Below are positions 6,112 to 11,877 of a DNA stretch of 11,877 nt, piece after piece. The position numbers and the translations under genes are program-made. Under the pieces are notes generated by a model. The model was not told where the DNA came from and ran no database searches. It saw nothing but the letters and a program-made list of their open reading frames with translations. Positions within the stretch are counted from its first letter, which is position 1. Each line of letters begins with the position of its first letter. Source of the DNA: JAUZRW01 sp034437755 (lineage in GTDB: Bacteria > Chloroflexota > Anaerolineae > Aggregatilineales > Phototrophicaceae); the NCBI GenBank assembly GCA_034437755.1, contig DAOTTV010000036.1:1-11877 (forward strand). Reading direction: 5' to 3'.

Positions 6112-7647
6112 TTATTCTGATGATGCTTGTTCGTTTTCGCGCAGGCTTTCGTCTACATCATCAATCGCGTCGGCGGTTTCGTCGTCTTCGTCATATAGCT
6201 CGATCTCGTAGTCTTCATCTGCTTCTTGACGCAGATTAACAGGAGTCGGGTAATCGTGCTGGGCGCGATCCATGAATACGTCATCATCGACCTCGACATT
6301 CGCGCTGAGCAAGGTAAACAAGAAGCGACCGCCACCGCCTTGCGCGTTGCCCTCTGCCCAGATGCGACCGCCATGTGCCTCGACGATGTGCTTACAAATC
6401 GCCAAACCCAAACCACTGCCCTCGCCCTGTGAGCGCGATGTATCGACCTGATAAAAACGCTCGAAGATGCGCTCGCGCTGGTCATCCGGCACGCCGGGAC
6501 CGTTATCGAACACGCTAATCACCACGTCTTCACCTTGACGGGCGGCACTGATGCTGATGTTATCGTCTTCGGGCGACCATTTGATAGCGTTGCTGAGCAG
6601 GTTAATCACCACGCGCCGGATATGATCGCGGTCACAATATACGCGCATCTTCTGCGGGATGTGCTTGACGACGGTGACATTACGCCGATCGAGCTTTTCG
6701 CGCAGGCGTTCAATCGCTTCGTTGACAATATCTGACAATGGTTCTTCGATCAACTTCATGATCGCTTGTCCGGATTCGATCATCGAGAGATCGAGCAGTT
6801 CTTGCACTGTCCATTGTAGGCTCTCGGCTTCGCTGGCGATCGCCTTCAGCGATTGGATGCTGGCTTTGCGCTTGGGGCGGCTTCGCTCGTGGAATAAGCC
6901 GTCGATAATCAGGCGGATGTTGGCAATCGGCGTGCTCAACTCGTGTGAGATATTGGCGACCATATCGCGCCGCGCCCGATTCAAGCGTACCAATTGCGTA
7001 ATATCCTGCACAGCAACGCCGATGAACGTATGATTGCCGTTGTATTGCATCAGTTGGGTACGCGCGCGGAAGTACTGCCGCCCGAGCTTGAACTGCTCTT
7101 CGAGGCTTTCTTCTTCATTGAGCGCACGCGAGACAATATCCTGTAAATCAGCGACGCTCATCACGTCGGTAAAAGGCTCGCCGATCGGGTTTCGATCACC
7201 GAAGAAGTGATCAGCACTATTGTTGAGCGCGATGATGATCCCGCTCTCGTCCAGCACGAAAACCATATCGTATGCCACAGTCGAGATGGTCGAGAAGAGC
7301 GCTTTACTCTCGCGCGAGTCTTTCTCGCTGGATTCAATCTGTCCGCGCAGGTTGGTGATGACGCTCTCCTGCTGTTGAATCCGATTTTCTAAAGCTGATT
7401 GGTGTGTGTCGGAGTTCGATAGTTGTTCGCGCAGTTTGAGAATGATACTATCGGACTTGCCGACTTCTTGTTGCAAGTCGGCAATTGTCATATCACGGGT
7501 GGCGAGATCATCGCGCAAGGTTTCGATCATGCGCTCCTGCTCGATGACGGATGCGCGCACTTGCTTGACAATAGTCTGCTGACGATAAATCGCCACGCTG
7601 ACCACAACGAGTAACCCGATGGTGAGACTGATGAGAATAATTGTCAT
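6112..7647 (-). CDS. PAS-domain sensor histidine kinase (PhoR-like)
   Basis: This 511-residue kinase would autophosphorylate on His235 and pass the phosphate to the response regulator encoded just upstream. Domains in order are a single membrane helix (about 3-20) with almost no outer domain, a long heptad-patterned coiled coil (about 24-115), a PAS domain (about 118-217), HisKA with ANISHELSTP (231-240), and the ATP-binding domain. That last domain has an N-box with Asn349 and Asn353, G1 box DNGPGVPD (381-388) and G2 box GEGSGLGL (408-415). The core resembles PhoR and other partners of PhoB-type regulators. A tail after about residue 451 is strongly acidic, 25 Asp/Glu in 61 residues, and is not part of the usual fold. 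With no extracellular domain, the signal is probably sensed in the membrane or cytoplasm, through the PAS domain or coiled coil. The start lies 11 bases after the regulator's stop, without a good ribosome binding site of its own, suggesting coupled translation. The stimulus and target genes are unknown. Confidence 0.94.
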   Translation of the reverse strand: MTIILISLTIGLLVVVSVAIYRQQTIVKQVRASVIEQERMIETLRDDLATRDMTIADLQQEVGKSDSIILKLREQLSNSDTHQSALENRIQQQESVITNLRGQIESSEKDSRESKALFSTISTVAYDMVFVLDESGIIIALNNSADHFFGDRNPIGEPFTDVMSVADLQDIVSRALNEEESLEEQFKLGRQYFRARTQLMQYNGNHTFIGVAVQDITQLVRLNRARRDMVANISHELSTPIANIRLIIDGLFHERSRPKRKASIQSLKAIASEAESLQWTVQELLDLSMIESGQAIMKLIEEPLSDIVNEAIERLREKLDRRNVTVVKHIPQKMRVYCDRDHIRRVVINLLSNAIKWSPEDDNISISAARQGEDVVISVFDNGPGVPDDQRERIFERFYQVDTSRSQGEGSGLGLAICKHIVEAHGGRIWAEGNAQGGGGRFLFTLLSANVEVDDDVFMDRAQHDYPTPVNLRQEADEDYEIELYDEDDETADAIDDVDESLRENEQASSE

Positions 7648-7658
7648 CGCTTAGTCAC

Positions 7659-8357
7659 TTACCCTTCAAAGCGATAACCGACTCCGCGCACGGTGATAAT
7701 TCGACGTGGATTGGAGGGGTCATCTTCTATTTTTTCACGTAGCCAGCGAATATGTACATCGACGGTACGTTTATCGACGAAGTAATCGTAGCCCCACACC
7801 TTCGTCAGGATCAGATCACGCGACAGCACCGCGTTCTTGTTACGCATCAGTTCCGCCAGCAAATCAAATTCTTTGTTGCTCAGCTTGATCTCATCCTCAC
7901 CTTTGAAGACGCGCCGCCCCGTCAAATTCAATACCAGATCATCAGAAGTCAGCTCGTCAGCGACTTGCACCTGTTCGCCCGTCACGCGGCGACGTAAGAC
8001 CGCCCGCACCCGTGCCAAAAATTCTCCCAGTCCGAAGGGTTTGACGACGTAATCATCCGCCCCACTTTCCAGCCCGACAATCTTATCGACTTCGGTGCCG
8101 CGTGCCGTCAGCATGATAATCGGTGTCGCTTTGATCGACGATTCGTTGCGAATCATGCGACATAAGCTCAAGCCATCCAAGCCCGGTAGCATAATATCGA
8201 GGATGACTAAATCCGGCTTCTCGCCCCGTACTTTGTCCCAGCCTGTTTCGCCGTCCATCGCCGTCGAGACACCATAACCTTCGGCGCTCAATTTCTCGGC
8301 GAGGTTGTTAATCAGCGTGTGTTCATCTTCAATGATGAGGATATTTTCTTTGCTCAT
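7659..8357 (-). CDS. Response regulator, OmpR/PhoB family
   Basis: This 232-residue protein is a DNA-binding transcription factor switched by phosphorylation. The receiver domain (about 4-118) has the acidic pocket Glu10/Asp11, the phosphate acceptor Asp54 (VILDIMLPG), Thr84 and Lys106 (VVKPF). The C-terminal winged helix (about 133-230) has KEFDLLAEL, a recognition-helix segment VDVHIRWLREKI and the terminal RRIITVRGVGYRF hairpin. Length and layout are typical of the family. AGGA (8364-8367), six bases before the ATG, supports the start. It heads an operon with the histidine kinase, which is its obvious partner. OmpR-family regulators often control their own operon, and an inverted repeat over the -35 region is a possible site for that here. 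Target genes cannot be read from this window. Confidence 0.96.
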   Translation of the reverse strand: MSKENILIIEDEHTLINNLAEKLSAEGYGVSTAMDGETGWDKVRGEKPDLVILDIMLPGLDGLSLCRMIRNESSIKATPIIMLTARGTEVDKIVGLESGADDYVVKPFGLGEFLARVRAVLRRRVTGEQVQVADELTSDDLVLNLTGRRVFKGEDEIKLSNKEFDLLAELMRNKNAVLSRDLILTKVWGYDYFVDKRTVDVHIRWLREKIEDDPSNPRRIITVRGVGYRFEG

Positions 8358-8400
8358 ATTATGTCCTGTATCGCCCTAAAACGCGGTTAAAATTATCAGA

Positions 8401-8429
8401 ACTATACTAAAATTTGATTAAGCCTTGAA
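8401..8429 (-). promoter_or_regulatory. Candidate promoter of the two-component operon
   Basis: A -10-like TATAGT (8406-8401 on the minus strand) and a weak -35 TTCAAG (8429-8424) are 17 bases apart, in an AT-rich patch about 45 bases before the response regulator start. Confidence 0.5.
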
Positions 8430-8444
8430 AGCGTTTGTCTTAAT
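8417..8444. repeat. Inverted repeat ATTAAG / CTTAAT over the two-component promoter
   Basis: ATTAAG (8417-8422) and CTTAAT (8439-8444) form a perfect 6-bp inverted repeat 16 bases apart that brackets the candidate -35 element. It could be a regulator binding site. No T-run follows, so it is a poor terminator for the peptidase gene that ends at 8514. Confidence 0.35.
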
Positions 8445-8513
8445 GCTCGGCTTCATTAACGTTCCACATGGGTTTGAATAATTTTGTCAACGCGCTGTAC
8501 GCTCACAATCGCA

Positions 8514-9476
8514 TCATTCATTGTAGGCGCGCACGCCGTCGATGCTGGTAGCGGCACGGATACCATTGCGAATCGCCTGCGCCATCACATCAGCGGCAAA
8601 CGCGCCGATTATCGTCGGGTTCGACTCGATTTCGCCCGATGCCAGCGTGAAGATCGTATCACCATCGAACATGGTATGCGCCGGCGAGATTGCGCGGGCG
8701 ATGCCATCGTGTGCCATCTGCGCGACCTTCGTCGCTTCGGCTTTGTCGAGTTGGGCATTGGTCGCAATTGTGCCAATCACGGTATTCTCGCGGCTACTGC
8801 GCCCCATGTCGTTGCTATGGGCGACAGCGCGAAGCAGGTTCATCATGCCGAGGAACGCGCCATCGTCGCCGCGTACGCCTGCCAAAATCGCGCCCTGTTC
8901 GTCAAGCACATCACCGACCGCATTCACAGCGACTAGCGCCGAGACCAGCAAGCCTTCCCCGAGATCGACCGTTGCCGAGCCGATACCGCCCTTCGTCGCG
9001 AAGGCCTTACCGCGAAAGCCGCCACAAATCGCGCCCGTTCCCGCGCCGACAGTTCCCTGTGCAACGGGGTCGGTGCTGGCAATCTGCGCCGCCTGATAGC
9101 CCATCTGCGGGGTCGGGCGCACCGTTTGATCGCCCACTGCGAGATCGAAGAGAATGGCAGCCGGAACAATCGGCACGATCATCCCGCGCCCCGAGACGTA
9201 GCCCTGCCCTGTCTCCTCTAAGTATTCGACCACGCCCTGCGCGCTCGCCAGCCCATAAGCACTGCCGCCCGATAGCACAATCGCGTTTACTTCGTGGACG
9301 TGATTATAGGGGCGCAGCAAGTCTGTCTCGCGGGTGCCGGGGGCGCCGCCGCGCACATCGACCGCGCCGACAGTTCCCGGCGGGCAGATGATGACCGTAC
9401 ATCCGGTCACGCCGTCTAAGTCTGTCATTTGCCCAACGCGAAATTGCGGTACATCTGTCAGTGTGTTGTTCAACAT
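8514..9476 (-). CDS. P1-family N-terminal-nucleophile peptidase/amidase (DmpA/NylC-like, peptidase S58)
   Basis: This 320-residue enzyme belongs to the S58 group that includes the aminopeptidase DmpA and the nylon-oligomer hydrolase NylC. These enzymes cut themselves once to expose a catalytic Ser or Thr at a new N-terminus. The expected site here is Asn231-Thr232 in RENTVIGTIATN, which would leave an alpha chain of 231 residues and a beta chain of 89. Other family features are GCTVIICPPGT and DVRGGAPGTRE near the N-terminus, LSGGSAYGL, and ARAISPAHTMFDGDTIF in the beta chain. There is no signal peptide, so it is probably cytoplasmic. The frame is open back to a TTG at 9527 and has an ATG at 9515. 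Only ATG at 9476 has a good ribosome binding site, AGGA at 9483-9486, six bases away. It is transcribed in the same direction as its neighbours but separated from the S41 gene by a terminator-like hairpin. The substrate is unknown; short peptides, amides or beta-peptides are possible. Confidence 0.92.
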   Translation of the reverse strand: MLNNTLTDVPQFRVGQMTDLDGVTGCTVIICPPGTVGAVDVRGGAPGTRETDLLRPYNHVHEVNAIVLSGGSAYGLASAQGVVEYLEETGQGYVSGRGMIVPIVPAAILFDLAVGDQTVRPTPQMGYQAAQIASTDPVAQGTVGAGTGAICGGFRGKAFATKGGIGSATVDLGEGLLVSALVAVNAVGDVLDEQGAILAGVRGDDGAFLGMMNLLRAVAHSNDMGRSSRENTVIGTIATNAQLDKAEATKVAQMAHDGIARAISPAHTMFDGDTIFTLASGEIESNPTIIGAFAADVMAQAIRNGIRAATSIDGVRAYNE

Positions 9477-9568
9477 GCGTGATCCTGTTCTGATGAAGTC
9501 GGTAATCTCATTCATATGATAGCACAAGCGGCACAGTTATTTATCGGCGCGTGTGCTTGACATGCAAA

Positions 9569-9594
9569 CAGCACAGAACGTATGCTCTGTGCTG
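9569..9594 (-). terminator. Terminator-like hairpin after the S41 protease gene
   Basis: CAGCACAGA (9569-9577) and TCTGTGCTG (9586-9594) form a perfect 9-bp stem with an 8-base loop, 40 bases beyond the S41 stop codon. Read on the minus strand, only TTT follows, so termination may be inefficient and some read-through into the peptidase gene is possible. Confidence 0.6.
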
Positions 9595-9633
9595 CTGTTG
9601 ATGCTATTCACATAGGAGGAGGGATGATGCGTT

Positions 9634-11658
9634 TTACTGCCCCACACCCTGCTCGCGCAGATAGTCGATCGCCGCTTCTAGGATGGGATCGCCATCGCTG
9701 AAGAGTGTCTCTTCATTGACGGGGACGACTACATCCGGCGCGACACCCTGTCCTTCGATATGGATGTCGCCATCCGCATCGACAGCGCGACCGATGGTCA
9801 ACTGGACGCTGATATCATCCGGCATGAAGACTTGCTCCACACTCCCGCCAAGACCACCAGTCGGATATTGCCCGACGACGGTTGCGCGGTCTTCCAGCGT
9901 CATGTTGTAGCTGAAGAACTCGCACGCGCTGGAGCAATTCGGGCCGACCAGCACGACGACTTCGCCATCATAGCGCAGTTCTTCCGGTGGCAGGTAGAAA
10001 ATGTCTTCTGTTTCGGGATCGAAGTAGAACTGATCGAGGTCTTCATCGTAGAAACCCGTGTTACCCAGCGTCAGCGGTTCATCGAAGAAGTACGCCGCCA
10101 TCTGATCGGCGAGGAAACCGCTACCACCGCCATTATTACGCATGTCGATGATGATCGCCGGTGCGCCGTTTTCGTTGGCATTGCTGATCATACGCTCCCA
10201 CAGTTGGATCGTGAGGCGGCTATCATCGAGGAAGCCCGTGATAGTCGCGTAGAGATAGTCATTCTCTAGCGGGCGATACTCGACTGGCAGTTCATAGCCG
10301 CTGGTATCACGATTGAAAGACGAGAAGCTCCAGCTCTCGCGCTCGGCATAAGTCGTGAGCGTGACGGTTTCTTCGTCGCCATCTTCGTTGACGAAGGTCA
10401 CATCAACATCTGTGCCCAGTTCAAAGCGCACGGCATAGCGCAGGCGTTGTAGGCGGGCGACGTGATCGGTGCTGAACGGCTCTGACCAGGCGCGGGTATT
10501 GCTGACGACTTCATCAATCGGCGTGCCGTTGATGGCGACGATCGCTGTACCGAGACCAATGCCCACGTTATCCGCGGGGCTATCTTCGACCACGTAGTTA
10601 ACAAGCACCTCGCCGTCGCTGGTCTCGCGGATTGCGATGCCAATACTGCCGTCTGTCTCTTCTAAGAAGCGATCGAATAAGCCCTGTGTCAAGCTCATGC
10701 CGATATGCCCATCGGGAATCGACCACACGAAATCTTGCAGAACGAATGCAAATTCATCGGGGTTGGCGCTGTTTTCGGCTTCTTCAACACGCGGCATGAA
10801 CTCCGCGAGTTTTTCGTCCCAGTCGATGCCATAATATTCCGTGAAGGCATAATCCTGACGGAACTTGTTGATGAGCGACGCAAAGGCTTCGGTATAGCTC
10901 TGATTCGAGTAATCTTCGGCTTCTGCACCTTCGCCCTCAATCAGGTCGATCACTGGTTCTGCCGTGCGATCAAACGTGAAGGGATCGGTGTCCATATCAA
11001 CAATCGTATACCCCTGTGGCACGGTCACGATTGGGTCATCTTCGGTGAAGAGCATACCATCATCGCCAAAGCCTGACGGGAAGCCCTGCCCGGGTTCTGG
11101 CGCATAGATGATGACCTGACCACCCGTGTACTCGCCGCGCGTCTCTGCCGCCGGACTGGTGCGGGTCGAGGCGTAGGCTGTCGACCAACCGCCGCCGTAT
11201 TGATCGCGTTCTTCGAGGAAAATATCACCGAAGGTGTTCGACCAGTACGCGACCGCGAAGATCATCACGCCGGTATCCGCTTGCCCGTCGTTATCGACAT
11301 CATTCAACGGGGCTTCGGGTTCAATCGGCAGGGACAGCGTATAGTTGAAGGGCGATTCCGTAAATTCGCTCGTGATTTGCCCCAGCGTCTGCGATGAGAC
11401 CGGGAACAGGTAATCGCGCTCACGATCGACAAAGCCTGTCTGATCTTCCAGAATGATAATCGGACTCGAGACCCCGACGGCGAAGAACGGGTTGGTATAG
11501 GTCACCTCGCCACGAATAATTTCGGGACCGCCTTCGTCATTCTGGATGACAGCATTCGGGATCGGGTTTTCTTCTTCGCCCAATGCACCGGCAATCATCC
11601 CACTCATGACGAGCGATAAGACAAGCCCAAGCGTCAACAATAAGTTACGTCTTTGCAT
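9634..11658 (-). CDS. Secreted S41-family (tail-specific/tricorn-like) serine protease with PDZ domain
   Basis: This 674-residue protein begins with a Sec signal peptide (MQRRN, hydrophobic core to about residue 24, likely cleavage near AGALG), so it acts outside the membrane. Residues 30-240 form an N-terminal region I do not recognise, which includes a calcium-loop-like DVDNDGQAD (120-128). A helical segment with IPDGHIG (314-320, His318) follows, then a PDZ domain (about 337-385), then the S41 catalytic domain: AIIIDMRNNGGGSG (501-514) and NCSSACEFF (574-582), where Ser577 is the expected nucleophile. The end has EGQGVAPDVVV, typical of the family. The GKG motif that supplies the catalytic lysine of CtpA/Prc is replaced by GGLGGS (601-606). 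The enzyme therefore more likely uses His318 in a tricorn-like arrangement. AGGAG (11665-11669), six bases before the ATG, fixes the start. PDZ plus S41 suggests processing or clearance of protein tails; the substrate is unknown. Confidence 0.93.
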   Translation of the reverse strand: MQRRNLLLTLGLVLSLVMSGMIAGALGEEENPIPNAVIQNDEGGPEIIRGEVTYTNPFFAVGVSSPIIILEDQTGFVDRERDYLFPVSSQTLGQITSEFTESPFNYTLSLPIEPEAPLNDVDNDGQADTGVMIFAVAYWSNTFGDIFLEERDQYGGGWSTAYASTRTSPAAETRGEYTGGQVIIYAPEPGQGFPSGFGDDGMLFTEDDPIVTVPQGYTIVDMDTDPFTFDRTAEPVIDLIEGEGAEAEDYSNQSYTEAFASLINKFRQDYAFTEYYGIDWDEKLAEFMPRVEEAENSANPDEFAFVLQDFVWSIPDGHIGMSLTQGLFDRFLEETDGSIGIAIRETSDGEVLVNYVVEDSPADNVGIGLGTAIVAINGTPIDEVVSNTRAWSEPFSTDHVARLQRLRYAVRFELGTDVDVTFVNEDGDEETVTLTTYAERESWSFSSFNRDTSGYELPVEYRPLENDYLYATITGFLDDSRLTIQLWERMISNANENGAPAIIIDMRNNGGGSGFLADQMAAYFFDEPLTLGNTGFYDEDLDQFYFDPETEDIFYLPPEELRYDGEVVVLVGPNCSSACEFFSYNMTLEDRATVVGQYPTGGLGGSVEQVFMPDDISVQLTIGRAVDADGDIHIEGQGVAPDVVVPVNEETLFSDGDPILEAAIDYLREQGVGQ

Positions 11659-11877
11659 GCGTTACTCCTACAATTCACAAAAGTGTTAGGATTATTGTAC
11701 CGATTTTCGGTGGTCTGTGCATTTATATATCATACTTTTATTAAAGAGGGATCAGGATTACAACATAGTCCGCGCCATATCGCAGAGATGCCGCTCGCAT
11801 CCTTTGTTACCATAGACCCAAAGCAAGCGGTAGGCGATAGGTATTTATCAGCGGTGTCTACGCGCGGCGACTCGCCT
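11659..11877. other. Upstream region of the S41 gene and window edge, no clear gene
   Basis: This AT-rich stretch holds the ribosome binding site of the S41 gene and a possible -10 TACAAT (11699-11694 on the minus strand) without a convincing -35. To the right, a plus-strand frame with an ATG at 11788 stays open to the edge for 30 codons. A minus-strand frame is also open across it. Neither has a ribosome binding site or a family motif, so I do not call a gene. I see no tRNA or repeat. Confidence 0.4.

Noticed and set aside
8690..9391. Long plus-strand open frame opposite the S58 peptidase gene
   Set aside because: The predicted protein is extremely Arg/Pro/Ser-rich with no family motif. It mirrors a well-supported gene on the other strand, so it is an artefact of base composition.
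9477..9527. Longer starts (TTG 9527, ATG 9515) for the S58 peptidase
   Set aside because: Neither has a ribosome binding site. The ATG at 9476 has AGGA at ideal spacing and matches the usual N-terminus of the family.
9557..9586. Plus-strand promoter-like pair: perfect TTGACA and TATGCT, 18 bases apart
   Set aside because: It would only drive antisense RNA into the S41 gene. No plus-strand gene follows, and the -10 lies in the terminator hairpin. It may be a chance match.
9760..10269. Plus-strand open frame of about 170 codons inside the S41 protease gene
   Set aside because: It is antisense to the conserved catalytic domain, has no ribosome binding site and no recognisable motif.
11788..11877. 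Possible start of a plus-strand gene running off the right edge
   Set aside because: Only 30 codons are visible, with no ribosome binding site or motif, and the opposite strand is open too.

Overview
This window looks like a piece of a bacterial chromosome, most likely from the Chloroflexota. That placement is an inference. It rests on an FMN-riboswitch-controlled NitT/TauT-type ABC transporter, an arrangement known as RibXY from Chloroflexus aurantiacus, and on the general look of the proteins. There is no rRNA, tRNA or ribosomal protein gene to confirm it. I see no CRISPR array, insertion sequence, integrase or phage gene. Coding density is high, and the strands divide into a short plus-strand block on the left and a long minus-strand block on the right.

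Left block (about 1-2909, plus strand). A 414-residue protein of unknown function contains two copies of one domain. It is followed 43 bases later by a 513-residue heme peroxidase of the dye-decolorizing (DyP) family. The two probably form an operon. The repeated domain may have the ferredoxin-like fold that DyP enzymes share, so the first protein is a candidate partner of the peroxidase.

Riboflavin uptake operon (about 2906-6089, minus strand). A promoter leads straight into a near-consensus FMN riboswitch (5862-6039). A leader of about 146 bases follows, with a perfect 8-bp inverted repeat that buries the ribosome binding site of the first gene. The genes run permease, periplasmic/extracytoplasmic binding protein, ATPase. 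By homology alone this would be called a nitrate/sulfonate/thiamine-precursor transporter. The riboswitch points instead to riboflavin, with flavin repressing its own uptake, probably at translation initiation. The last stop codon overlaps the stop codon of the convergent peroxidase gene.

Two-component system (6112-8357, minus strand). An OmpR/PhoB-type response regulator is followed 11 bases later by a PhoR-like histidine kinase. The kinase has one N-terminal membrane helix, a long coiled coil, a PAS domain, the kinase core and an unusual acidic tail. A promoter with an inverted repeat over its -35 region lies upstream.

Peptidases (8514-11658, minus strand). An N-terminal-nucleophile hydrolase of the DmpA/NylC (S58, P1) family lies downstream of a large secreted S41-type protease with a PDZ domain. 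A terminator-like hairpin separates them. The last 219 bases carry the upstream region of the S41 gene and at most an unconvincing fragment of another gene.

The most interesting part is the riboswitch leader and the transporter behind it. The second is the duplicated-domain protein next to the DyP peroxidase.
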